A stretch of 57,836 nucleotides of DNA from Anaerolineae bacterium CG2_30_57_67 (GTDB taxonomy: Bacteria > Chloroflexota > Anaerolineae > Anaerolineales > Villigracilaceae). The notes under the pieces are model-generated. The model saw only the letters and a program-made list of their open reading frames with translations, ran no database searches and was not told the origin of the DNA. The number at the start of each line of letters is the position of its first letter. The stretch's first letter is position 1. The stretch lies in assembly GCA_001872455.1 (NCBI GenBank), contig MNXJ01000070.1, positions 1 to 57,836 of the forward strand, in the 5' to 3' direction. Positions 10,101 to 16,385 of this stretch are shown here, one piece after another. A program made the position numbers and the translations under genes.

Positions 10101-10777
10101 GCATCTGGGACGCCGCCACTGGAAATTTGCTCCAAACCATTGACCTGGAGAAAACCCTGAAAAGCCGTCGCATTGTTCAGGTGCAGTACAACCCGCAAAA
10201 CAGCCTGTTGCTGGTTCTGGTGCAGGAGGATACCAGCCTGTATTTAATTGACCCGCAAACCGGCGCCCTGAAAATCCGTCTGATTGGTCAGGAAGACACC
10301 GTGCGCGATTTCGACTTCAGCCCGGATGGCAACTGGCTGGCCTCTGTGGGTGATGACGCCAATCTGATTGTGTGGGATTTGCGTCCCACAACGCCCGACG
10401 CCGCGCGCGCCGTGCGCAAATTCCGCGAACATCTCGGGACGATTTACAGCGTCACCTACTCTGGCGACGGCCAACGCATTCTGACCGGCGGCGCGGATGG
10501 TCTCATCAAAGTCTGGAAACTGACTGATGCCGTGCGCCAGACCTGGGAAATTGAATACACCCTGCGCGTTTACGCGCGCGGCAAAGACGACACCATTCTA
10601 GACATGGAAATTTCGCCCGACGGCCAACAAGTCAGCGCCGTCGTCAGCGACTGGACGCTGCGCGGCTACCTGCTCAACAACCAGCAGCTGATTGCCCTCG
10701 CCCGCCAGCGCCTGACCGCATCACTCCCCTGCGCCGAGCGGGTACGCTATTTGCAATCACGGGAGAGCTGCCAGTAA
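7130..10777 (+). CDS. nSTAND NTPase with membrane segment and 14 WD40 repeats
   Basis: This 1215-residue protein has the typical N-terminal leader NPYVGPRAF, Walker A SGAGKSS (53-59), a Walker B-like LLIDQGEE (153-160) and ALREDYVARLD (193-203), together the signature of the novel-STAND NTPases. One hydrophobic segment lies at about 475-498. From about residue 560 to the end there are 14 WD40 units, recognisable by FSPDG...IWD; two of them (8 and 11) are degenerate. Fourteen units would make two seven-bladed propellers. The protein would sense a ligand through the propellers and signal through the NTPase to the neighbouring proteases. Basic residues before the membrane segment suggest the NTPase is cytoplasmic and the propellers outside, which is inference. 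GAGGAATC precedes the ATG at 7130. Confidence 0.9.
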   Translation: MPTSAETIITRPNPYVGPRAFKRGEKLYGREQETSELLDLWIAERIVMLYAPSGAGKSSLLNACIFPGLETNGFEPRSTIRLNHEPPSAAELDDTFNRYVYSALLSMEEALPAHQRFTPNDLATLTLQQYLLRYRERAKALSPGYDDSRAVALLIDQGEEIITVDPANREAKQGFFNQLGQVLRDPNIWCLFALREDYVARLDSYIKPVPTGFSTRYRLRLLQATMALACVQKPAAEQNVEFVNEAAQKLIDDLRQIQVQQLDGTIQEQLGLYVEPVQMQVVCRRLWRELDSAQNQITLEELKNFGDVDQALADYYNIRVAAVGVQTGVRERAVREWFDRKLITAQAIRGQVLMAPNASDGLENVAIWALEKDYLIRAEKRGGSTWFELSHDRLIRPVRASNETWFDDHLSLVQRAADVWSQQNRSEGMLLFGKDYLEAEKWAVENSDQLLPVEQEFLHACHSYHQQQQRERRTNLIVRALLAISLVALAVAVFMFVRAVKAQNLAETRQLAADSVGILEVDPQRSVLLAFQAMQHTSPPRPEAVDAMHRALPAVRLIRILSGHSDRVYAVSISPDGQWVASASRDGSVKIWNASDGSIVQDFLINPDPNPESYGATTVAFSPDGKWLAAADGQGEVILWDTTTWQEQTRKLNAHAGVIWSVAFSPDSRLLASGGEDNLAKTWNTPDLSAAQTFSGHRKLLEAVAFSPDGSRLATASDDRSAKVWDVASGAEIVSFTIPNRSINQPRAMGVAFSPNGSRLIVSSTDASLWIWDIPSRQRVMQIWGHEDWVYGVMTLNGGEIVSAGADRSIRVWDGQYGRSLMELRGHTDQVFGLAVSPDQQWLASASADKTVRLWDISWAGNREAFTHDLPGYSEDIDYSPDGSWMAVAATANGEGNDPSFNEPGSVALYDAAGEFKATLQGHQMAVTSVDFSPDGKSLVSTSWDKTAIVWDLATYQPRLTLSGHTSQVFSADFSADGARIATGGYDGTVRIWDAATGNLLQTIDLEKTLKSRRIVQVQYNPQNSLLLVLVQEDTSLYLIDPQTGALKIRLIGQEDTVRDFDFSPDGNWLASVGDDANLIVWDLRPTTPDAARAVRKFREHLGTIYSVTYSGDGQRILTGGADGLIKVWKLTDAVRQTWEIEYTLRVYARGKDDTILDMEISPDGQQVSAVVSDWTLRGYLLNNQQLIALARQRLTASLPCAERVRYLQSRESCQ

Positions 10778-10869
10778 TCGGTTGTTCGGTTGTTCGGTTG
10801 TCCGGTTGTCCGGTTGTTCGGTTGTCCGGTTGTCCGGTTGTTCGGTTGTTCGGTTGTCCGGTTGTCCGG
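10778..10869 (+). repeat. 8-bp tandem repeat array, 11 units
   Basis: Immediately after the nSTAND stop codon a half unit TCGG (10778-10781) is followed by 11 perfect-length units of TTGTTCGG or TTGTCCGG (10782-10869), in the order 2T-2C-1T-2C-2T-2C by the variable fifth base. The array is in the intergenic gap before the C25-like gene. Reading from a TTG in the first unit stays open into that gene, so unit number would change the frame of any N-terminal extension. Confidence 0.95.
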
Positions 10870-10874
10870 TCTTC

Positions 10875-10915
10875 TCATCTTCTTATCTCCTCTCTTTTCA
10901 TCTTCTTATCTCCTC
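10875..10915 (+). repeat. 18-bp direct repeat, pyrimidine-rich
   Basis: The 18-mer TCATCTTCTTATCTCCTC occurs at 10875-10892 and again at 10898-10915. It lies between the 8-bp array and the GGAGG ribosome site of the C25-like gene. With the array it forms a nearly G/A-free CT-rich leader on the plus strand. No protein or RNA role is visible. Confidence 0.9.
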
Positions 10916-10931
10916 ACCCCCCGGAGGTCTC

Positions 10932-12908
10932 ATGCCCCAAGAACTGCACTTGAATGGAATCAATGCCGATGGCGCTTCGTTTGACGAAGAATTCGGCGCG
11001 CCCATCACCACCGAAATGATTGCCAAAGTGGCGCGCGGTCAGCGCCTGACGCCCGAAGACCTGCGTGACGCCAAAATGCGCCGCTCGCTCGACCAATCGG
11101 GCGGCGACCATTTCGGCGTCACCGAAGGGGTGGATGCCACCAAACTGGAGGAAGCCGGTTGGGCGGTCATCTTTCCCGCCGATTTGCCGCAAAAAAGCCT
11201 GGCTGCCATCAAGGAAGCGTTGCAGCCCCTGCTCACGTTGCGCAAAAAACAAGCCGGGGCGCTCTACCGCGAAGTCTCTGGCGCGGAAGGTTACCACAAC
11301 GGCGAAAGCAAAAACGACTTTCTCAAACGCTTTGGGCGCGGCCCCGGCCCGGCAGACCCTGAAAAATTCCCCTACTATGTGCTGATAGTCGGCTCACCCG
11401 AAACCATCCCCTTCACCTTCCAATACCAGCTCGACGTGCAGTACGCCGTTGGCCGCCTCTACTTTGACCGGCTGGAAGAGTATTACCAGTACGCCCGCTC
11501 GGTGGTCGAGGCGGAAACCAAGGGCGTCTCACGCGGCAAACGCGCCGCCTTCTTCGGCGCCGCCAACCCCAATGACCGCGCCACCCAAATGAGCTCCGAA
11601 AATCTCATCCAACCGCTGGCCGCTGGTTTTACCAAAAAACCGGCTGGCAAAGGCTGGAAAGTGGAAACCGTCGCCCCCGAAAAAGCCACCAAAACCAATT
11701 TGGCAAACTACCTGGGCGGAAAAAACACCCCGGCCCTGCTCTTCACCGCCAGCCACGGCATGAACTTCAAACTGAACGACCCGCGCCTGCTGCCGCACAC
11801 CGGCTCCCTGCTCTGCCAGGATTGGCCCGGCCCCAAAGCGCGCGTCCCCGTCACCGATAAAATGTACTTCTCCGCCGACGACATCGCCGCCGATGCGGAC
11901 GTTTTCGGCATGTTCGCCTTCATCTTCGCCTGCTACGGCGGCGGAATCCCAAAAAGCGACAACTTCTACCGCCAGGCCTTCGGCTCACCCAAAGAGATTG
12001 CCCCCTACGCCTTCCTCGCGCAACTTCCCCTGCGCCTGCTCAGCCACCCGCGCGGCGGCGCGCTGGGCGTCTTCGCCCACGTGGAACGCGCCTGGGGTTC
12101 GTCCATTATGTGGGACGGCAGCGTACGCGACGTGGAAACCTTCGACGCCACCCTGCAAGGCCTGCTCAACGGCAGACCCGCCGGCAACGCCATCGAATAT
12201 TTCAACCAACGCTACGCCGAAATTTCCTCCGATTTAACCGTCGAACTCGACGCCACCACCCCCGAAATTCAGGACGATGTCAAACTGGCGGGCATGTGGA
12301 CTTCCAACAACGACGCCCGCAACTACACCTTCCTCGGCGACCCGGCAGTGCGCCTGATGTTGAAAGACAAGGAAACCCCCGCCGCCGAACGGCAAAGCCT
12401 GGGCGCCGTCGTCTCGCAGCACCCGAAAACCGTCAGCGGCGGCGCCGCCGATTTTCAGCCGGATGTCGCCGTCCGCAGCGCCGCCGTCAAAAGCGCCAGC
12501 GGCGGCCCCGCCGCCAACTACGGCCTGGCCGAAATGCTGACCGGCAAAAAAGACGAAACGCCCGCCGCAGAGCGCAAACCCAACGCCTTTGCCGATGCCA
12601 TCGAAAAACTATCCAACAGCCTGAGCGAGGCCCTGCAAGACCTGACCAGCCTCGAAGTTTCCACCTACGTCGCCGACGACATGGCCTCCTTTGAAATCAA
12701 AGACAAAAAAGTTACCGGCGCAAAACGGCGCGCCTACACCTACGTCAGCCTCGACGGCGACACCGTCGTCTGTGTGCCAGAAGTGGACGGCGAAGTGGAC
12801 AAAAGCGTCTGGGAAATTCACCTGCAAATGGTCAAACAAGCGCAGGAAAGCCGCGCTGCGCTGGTCAATTCCATCGTCGCCGCCGCCGCCAGCCTGGCAA
12901 AGCTCTAA
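10932..12908 (+). CDS. Gingipain/caspase-fold (peptidase C25-like) protein
   Basis: The 658-residue protein starts at the ATG at 10932, preceded by CCGGAGG at ideal distance; a longer open frame upstream only translates the 8-bp repeat array. The middle of the protein resembles the C25 (gingipain) branch of clan CD caspase-fold peptidases: LFTASHGMN carries candidate His275, FIFACYGGG carries Cys334, and FLGDPAVRL near residue 475 matches the GDP motif that closes this domain. The last 170 residues are Ala/Lys/Glu-rich and not recognised. No signal peptide is present, unlike secreted gingipains, so a cytoplasmic caspase-like role fits. It is the third cysteine-peptidase fold of this gene block. 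Substrate unknown. Confidence 0.75.
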   Translation: MPQELHLNGINADGASFDEEFGAPITTEMIAKVARGQRLTPEDLRDAKMRRSLDQSGGDHFGVTEGVDATKLEEAGWAVIFPADLPQKSLAAIKEALQPLLTLRKKQAGALYREVSGAEGYHNGESKNDFLKRFGRGPGPADPEKFPYYVLIVGSPETIPFTFQYQLDVQYAVGRLYFDRLEEYYQYARSVVEAETKGVSRGKRAAFFGAANPNDRATQMSSENLIQPLAAGFTKKPAGKGWKVETVAPEKATKTNLANYLGGKNTPALLFTASHGMNFKLNDPRLLPHTGSLLCQDWPGPKARVPVTDKMYFSADDIAADADVFGMFAFIFACYGGGIPKSDNFYRQAFGSPKEIAPYAFLAQLPLRLLSHPRGGALGVFAHVERAWGSSIMWDGSVRDVETFDATLQGLLNGRPAGNAIEYFNQRYAEISSDLTVELDATTPEIQDDVKLAGMWTSNNDARNYTFLGDPAVRLMLKDKETPAAERQSLGAVVSQHPKTVSGGAADFQPDVAVRSAAVKSASGGPAANYGLAEMLTGKKDETPAAERKPNAFADAIEKLSNSLSEALQDLTSLEVSTYVADDMASFEIKDKKVTGAKRRAYTYVSLDGDTVVCVPEVDGEVDKSVWEIHLQMVKQAQESRAALVNSIVAAAASLAKL

Positions 12909-12913
12909 CAAAA

Positions 12914-13495
12914 ATGGATTTTCCTCTTTTGGAAGACGAGGTGAACGCGGCTTTTGCCGCGCTGGAAGCGCCCGCCCCGCCCACTGAAGGCGCCGTCTCG
13001 TTTGGGACGGAAGCCCCGGCTGAAGCGGCTGCGCTCACCCGTCTGCGCCAGTTGGCCGCCGAAGCCGAAGCGGCCCCGGCGGAGCAGGCGCTCAGCTTCG
13101 GCGTGGGTGAAAGCCTCAGCCCGCTGCAACAGGCCGAGGCGGAATTCGCCACGTTCCTGGAAAATCTCCAAAACGAGCTGCGCTTCCTCGGCGCAGTCAA
13201 ATCCAGCGAAAACGACCATCTACTGGCCCAAACCATCATGCACTGGAAAGGCGATACGCTGACGGTGCTGGCGACAGAAATTTCGACACAGCAGGCGCAC
13301 AAACACGCGCAAACGCTGAGCAACCACCTGAAACGCAAATTGCTCGCCCTGCGGCTGCTGACACTGCTGCTGGCCATGCTTTCGCGGGTCACTTTGTTCA
13401 CCGGTCTCACCGGGCCGCTGGCCTGGCTGACCGCCTACCGGCAGTTGAAAGAAGCCTCGGCCTTGTGGCGCGAGGCGGCTCAACTTTTTCTCTAA
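12914..13495 (+). CDS. Small helical protein of unknown function in the CHAT/nSTAND block
   Basis: This 193-residue protein begins 5 nt after the stop of the C25-like gene, so it is almost certainly translated from the same message. The first 75 residues are Ala/Glu/Pro-rich and probably disordered; about 75-140 is predicted amphipathic helix; about 140-175 is hydrophobic (LLALRLLTLLLAML and following) and could be one membrane hairpin, followed by an amphipathic tail. I do not recognise a family. By position it could be a membrane-directed effector or an adaptor of the block; this is a guess from context only. Confidence 0.7.
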   Translation: MDFPLLEDEVNAAFAALEAPAPPTEGAVSFGTEAPAEAAALTRLRQLAAEAEAAPAEQALSFGVGESLSPLQQAEAEFATFLENLQNELRFLGAVKSSENDHLLAQTIMHWKGDTLTVLATEISTQQAHKHAQTLSNHLKRKLLALRLLTLLLAMLSRVTLFTGLTGPLAWLTAYRQLKEASALWREAAQLFL

Positions 13496-13514
13496 TTTTC
13501 AAAAGGAGTTCACC

Positions 13515-13829
13515 ATGGCAAGCGCAGAATTGAAAGACGCTCTCAAAAAAGCCGCAGACAAAGTTGGCGAGTACGTCGCCAACGCCGCCACGCTGACGGT
13601 CAAAACCAACACGGTGGAAGTTGGCGCTGGCAAGCCAGAAGTTTTGGCCGCCAGCACGGTGATTGGCTTCGACGGCGACAACACCACCGTTTTGCCCACC
13701 GTCACCAACACCGAAGGGAAAATCGAAGTCAACGGCGTGCTGTACGATATTCACATGCAAAACGTACAGGCCGCGATTGACTATCGCCAGAAAATCATCG
13801 ACTCGGTGATTGGCATTTTGCTGCCGTAG
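13515..13829 (+). CDS. Small unrecognised protein, last gene of the CHAT/nSTAND block
   Basis: This 104-residue protein has a strong AAAAGGAG ribosome site 7 nt before the ATG, 19 nt after the previous stop. An N-terminal helix (residues 1-25, Ala/Lys-rich) is followed by a beta-rich middle with NGVLYDIHM and a C-terminal helix ending in IIDSVIGILLP. It has no signal peptide and no cysteines. I recognise no family. A hairpin 25 nt downstream closes the transcript, so it looks like an integral member of the block, possibly an abundant structural or immunity-type partner since its ribosome site is the best of the six. Confidence 0.7.
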   Translation: MASAELKDALKKAADKVGEYVANAATLTVKTNTVEVGAGKPEVLAASTVIGFDGDNTTVLPTVTNTEGKIEVNGVLYDIHMQNVQAAIDYRQKIIDSVIGILLP

Positions 13830-13853
13830 GCGCGGCTGGATGTAAATTTTGTT

Positions 13854-13889
13854 TCAACACAAAACGGGCGTAAGCCCGCTTTGTGTTGA
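13854..13889. terminator. Hairpin closing the six-gene block
   Basis: Arms of 16 nt (TCAACACAAAACGGGC against GCCCGCTTTGTGTTGA, one mismatch) enclose the loop GTAA. It lies 25 nt after the last gene of the block and before the convergent CDF gene. No long T-run follows, so it may equally be a member of the palindromic repeat population that acts as a bidirectional terminator. Confidence 0.6.
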
Positions 13890-14000
13890 TTGGACAGCCT
13901 GCCACAGTCGGTGGCTCATGCGCAGGTTTTCGCGCTGGTTCTCAATTTGGCGCAGAAAAGCGCCAACCCGGCTTTCATGGTGTTGAAGGCAGATCGCTGT

Positions 14001-14990
14001 CTACCCCGCCCGCGCCGCCACCGACAGATTATCGCCCTGCCCACAGGCTTCGCATTCGAGTTGAATGGTGACGTGTTCGATGCCGAATTTTTTCAGACGT
14101 TTTTTGAGTTCAGCCATCACGCCATCATTGGCAGTAATTTTCTCATCAGCGGTGATGACGTGTGCGCTGAGCGCGATGTGACCCGAGCAGATGCTCCAGA
14201 CATGCAGGTCATGCACATCCTTCACGCCAGACACGCCTGCCATACTCTGACCGATTTTCTCCACCGAGAGATGTTCGGGGACGCCTTCCACCAGAATGTG
14301 CAGGGAGGATTTCAGCACGCGCCACGAACTGAGCACGATGATGACGCCGATGAAAACGCTCATCAGCGGGTCCACCCATTCCCAGCCCGTCAGCCAGATG
14401 ACGCCCGCCGCGATAATGACTCCCACCGAGGAGACCGCGTCGCCGACGACGTGCAGGAAGGCGCTGCGGACGTTGAGGTCTTCGGCTTTTATATCGGACT
14501 CCAACGACTCCAGTCGTTGGGCATCCAAAGTCGGGAGACTTTGGACTCCGTGTTCTTCTTCATGCTCGTGTTCGTGCGCGTGTCCGCCGAGAACGAAGGC
14601 GACCACCAGATTGACCACCAAGCCGATGACGGCGATGACCAGCATTTCCACGCTCTTGACGGGCTGCGGGTTGAACCAGCGATGCCACGATTCGGTGAAG
14701 ATTTCGATGGCAATCGCGCCAAGCGTCACGCCGTTGATGAGCGCGGCGACCACTTCCAGGCGGTGGAAGCCGTAGGTATGACGGTCATCCGCGGGTCGGG
14801 CAGAGATTCTCAGGGCGAGGTAACTCAGCCCGAGGGCGAAGACATCCATGAAGACGTGCGCCGCGTCCGAGAGCAGGGCGAGGCTGCCCGTCCAGTATCC
14901 GCCGATGACTTCGGCGATGAGGATGGCGAAGGTCAGCGCCATGGAGAGGATAAAACGGTTTTCAATGGTTTTGTTGGGGTGGGGGTTCAT
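14001..14990 (-). CDS. Cation diffusion facilitator (CDF) metal exporter
   Basis: The 329-residue inner-membrane protein exports divalent metal (zinc, cadmium or cobalt class) by proton antiport. Six hydrophobic segments are visible; the metal site pairs are SDAAHVFMD in TM2 and HVVGDAVSS in TM5, the HxxxD pattern of zinc-type CDFs. The loop between TM4 and TM5 has a HEHEHEEEH run and then about 20 extra residues encoded by a palindromic repeat (see 14496-14549). A cytoplasmic C-terminal domain with DVHDLHVWSI follows. Its ATG overlaps the TAA of the NifX-like gene by one nt (TAATG), so it is the last gene of the ArsR-headed operon. Confidence 0.9.
   Translation of the reverse strand: MNPHPNKTIENRFILSMALTFAILIAEVIGGYWTGSLALLSDAAHVFMDVFALGLSYLALRISARPADDRHTYGFHRLEVVAALINGVTLGAIAIEIFTESWHRWFNPQPVKSVEMLVIAVIGLVVNLVVAFVLGGHAHEHEHEEEHGVQSLPTLDAQRLESLESDIKAEDLNVRSAFLHVVGDAVSSVGVIIAAGVIWLTGWEWVDPLMSVFIGVIIVLSSWRVLKSSLHILVEGVPEHLSVEKIGQSMAGVSGVKDVHDLHVWSICSGHIALSAHVITADEKITANDGVMAELKKRLKKFGIEHVTIQLECEACGQGDNLSVAARAG
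14496..14549. repeat. Palindromic repeat inside the CDF gene
   Basis: Two adjoining hairpins, CCAACGACT-CC-AGTCGTTGG (14501-14520) and CCAAAGTC-GGGA-GACTTTGG (14525-14544), are flanked by the direct repeat GGACTCC (14496-14502 and 14543-14549). The unit aligns with the intergenic repeat at 39706-39757 (CCAACGTC...GACGTTGG then CAAAGTC). It is read in frame in the CDF exporter, in the loop just after the His-rich run. Confidence 0.75.
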
Positions 14991-15394
14991 TAGTGTAGTT
15001 TTTCCTTTTGGTCGGTAATTGTACCCGCTGCGGCTTGCAGCGCGGCTTCGTCAATGCTGGCGATGTCGGTGATGACGGGGCGAATGCCGATTTGTTCCAT
15101 GCTGTAATACGCGCCAGCGCCCATACCGCGCGCCAGCAGAATCTGACAGTCGCGGATGGCTTCCGCCATTTGGAAGTGGCGGTCTTGTTCGGCGGGGGCA
15201 AAGCCGTGACCGCGCGGGTCTTTTTCTTCGGCATGTTCTTCACCCGCAAAATGGGCGTGTCCCATTTTTTCACGCTGCTCGCGGGCGGTGATTTGCCCGT
15301 TTTCGATGGTCAGGACGGTGTAGTATTTGGCGCGTCCGAAGTGCTGGCTGATGGTTTGTCCGTCATCGCTGACGGCGGCAATTTTGGTGGACAT
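14990..15394 (-). CDS. NifX/NifB-associated dinitrogenase cofactor-like protein
   Basis: This 134-residue protein has the small alpha/beta fold of the family annotated as dinitrogenase iron-molybdenum cofactor biosynthesis protein (NifX/NifY/VnfX-like): IAAVSDDGQTISQHFGRAKYY at the start and ILLARGMGAGAYYSMEQIGI later. A His/Glu-rich loop (GHAHFAGEEHAEEK) in the middle could bind metal. No nif genes are nearby; such stand-alone members occur in many anaerobes, and here the operon context (ArsR, CDF) argues for a metal- or sulfur-handling role instead of nitrogen fixation. TAATG overlap with the CDF gene. A ribosome site AAGGAG precedes the ATG. Confidence 0.85.
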   Translation of the reverse strand: MSTKIAAVSDDGQTISQHFGRAKYYTVLTIENGQITAREQREKMGHAHFAGEEHAEEKDPRGHGFAPAEQDRHFQMAEAIRDCQILLARGMGAGAYYSMEQIGIRPVITDIASIDEAALQAAAGTITDQKEKLH

Positions 15395-15429
15395 GAGAAT
15401 CTCCTTGTAGGATGATGTGCGCGGGCAAA

Positions 15430-15843
15430 TCAGAGATTTTCCCCACGTTCAATGACGAGCGCGCCTTGCGGCGTCAGCCCGTTGACGAGTGTATTCGTGA
15501 CCGTGCCCCACTTGAAGCACAGGTCTGCCAGTTCCTGTAATTTTTCGGGGGGTTCGGGGCTTTTGAGAATCAGCCGATAGCGGATTTCGGTCAGCGCGGG
15601 CGGTTCGTCGCGGCGGACGGCATCAAACTCAATGCGGGCTGATTCAACTTTCAGGCGCATTTTCTCGCTGATGGCGTTGACGTTGGTCAGAATGCACGCG
15701 CCGAGGGCGGCGAGCAAGGTCTCGGCGGCGTTAAAGCCCGCGTCGCCCGAACCTTTTTTGACGTTCAGCGTCAATTCGTGCCCGCGCGTTTCAATCAGCG
15801 CGTGCGAGTCATCTTGAATGGTGGCGGTGACGTGATAGTTCAT
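15430..15843 (-). CDS. OsmC family protein
   Basis: This 137-residue protein matches the OsmC/Ohr fold. A beta-rich N-terminus is followed by a central helix containing ALGACIL and a second cysteine in LADLCFKWG; in OsmC/Ohr enzymes two cysteines reduce organic hydroperoxides. GFNAAETLLAALGAC is the usual helix of this family (NPEELLLAALAAC-like). It sits in a metal-resistance operon with a small thioredoxin two genes upstream that could serve as a reductant. Peroxidase activity on a given substrate cannot be told from sequence. Confidence 0.85.
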   Translation of the reverse strand: MNYHVTATIQDDSHALIETRGHELTLNVKKGSGDAGFNAAETLLAALGACILTNVNAISEKMRLKVESARIEFDAVRRDEPPALTEIRYRLILKSPEPPEKLQELADLCFKWGTVTNTLVNGLTPQGALVIERGENL

Positions 15844-15871
15844 GTTATGCCAGTTCCGTTTTCTGTGGCGC

Positions 15872-15898
15872 GTAACGCAAGTCTGCGACTTGCGTTAC
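15872..15898. repeat. Intergenic palindrome
   Basis: GTAACGCAAGTC and GACTTGCGTTAC form a perfect 12-bp stem around TGC, in the gap between the OsmC gene and the TauE remnant. It resembles the sites at 17473-17502 and 36870-36887 (AAGTC/GACTT core). Confidence 0.85.
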
Positions 15899-15911
15899 AG
15901 CAAATCGAATA

Positions 15912-16055
15912 TCATTTTGCGGCGATGAGCCACAGCAGCGCGGCGGGGGTGGCTTCTGCCAGCGGCACGAACAGAAACGCCGCGCCCAGCCCAGCCATTG
16001 CCATCAGACCCGAAAAGACGAAAACGAGAATTGCGCTTACGATGTAGAGAGTCAT
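15912..16055 (-). pseudogene. Remnant of a TauE/SafE-type permease gene
   Basis: A 47-codon frame encodes one membrane segment with GLMAMAGLGAAFLFVPL followed by EATPAALLW. This looks like the first helix and the start of the second helix of TauE/SafE (sulfite exporter-like) permeases, which are normally about 250 residues, joined by a deletion. Its ATG overlaps the stop of the thioredoxin gene (TAATG), so it is still positioned as an operon gene. It could alternatively be a genuine small membrane protein; the deletion reading is preferred because VPLxxATPAALL is a recognisable but shortened family motif. Confidence 0.5.
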
Positions 16056-16297
16056 TATGCCAGCGCTTTGAACAACGCCGCTTCCACTTTTGCCGCGCCG
16101 GGGTGACCGGTCATTAGAATTTTTTCGTCCACCACCAGCGCAGGCGTGGAAAGAATGTTGTAGGACATGATGGCGGCAATGTCCGTGACGTATTCCACCT
16201 GCGCCTGCCAGTTGTTTTTTGCTACCAGCGTATTGACATCCGCCAGTAAGCGCTTGCAAGTGGCGCAGCCTGTACCGAGAACTTTGATGGTTGTCAT
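16055..16297 (-). CDS. Small thioredoxin-like redox protein (TM0996/MTH895 type)
   Basis: This 80-residue protein has a thioredoxin fold with CATC (residues 11-14) as redox motif in IKVLGTGCATCKRL, and cis-proline region STPALVV. Such short glutaredoxin-like proteins are common beside ArsR-controlled permeases. It may reduce the metal(loid) substrate or regenerate the OsmC protein. It lies between the permease (separated by a palindromic repeat) and the TauE remnant. Confidence 0.88.
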   Translation of the reverse strand: MTTIKVLGTGCATCKRLLADVNTLVAKNNWQAQVEYVTDIAAIMSYNILSTPALVVDEKILMTGHPGAAKVEAALFKALA

Positions 16298-16319
16298 AAG
16301 AAAATCTCCTGTTTTTTTT

Positions 16320-16375
16320 GTAATGCGACATTTATGTCGCTATGTTGACCAAACGCGACATAAATGTCGCATTAC
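16320..16375. repeat. Nested inverted repeat, 21-bp perfect arms
   Basis: GTAATGCGACATTTATGTCGC (16320-16340) is repeated in inverse at 16355-16375 with a 14-nt spacer. Each arm is itself a palindrome with the GCGACAT core, so alternative single-arm or full-length hairpins are possible. It fills the gap between the permease stop and the thioredoxin ribosome site inside the metal operon. Confidence 0.95.
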
Positions 16376-16385
16376 GAAACGATAA

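Noticed and set aside
10778-10869. CRISPR array
   Set aside because: Units are 8 bp with no spacers; it is a simple tandem repeat.
10782-10931. 50-residue N-terminal extension of the C25-like protein
   Set aside because: It is only the translated 8-bp array and CT-rich repeat; the GGAGG-preceded ATG at 10932 is much better. Kept as a phase-variation idea only.
3596-13829. Prophage or integrative element
   Set aside because: No integrase, phage structural gene, tRNA target or flanking direct repeat is seen; codon style is like the surroundings.
13890-14993. 367-codon plus-strand frame opposite the CDF exporter
   Set aside because: The minus strand encodes a complete CDF protein with metal-site motifs; the plus-strand translation is His/Asp-rich noise.
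14990-15394. Nitrogen fixation gene
   Set aside because: The NifX-like fold is present but no nitrogenase or nif assembly gene is nearby; stand-alone members are common in metal or sulfur contexts.
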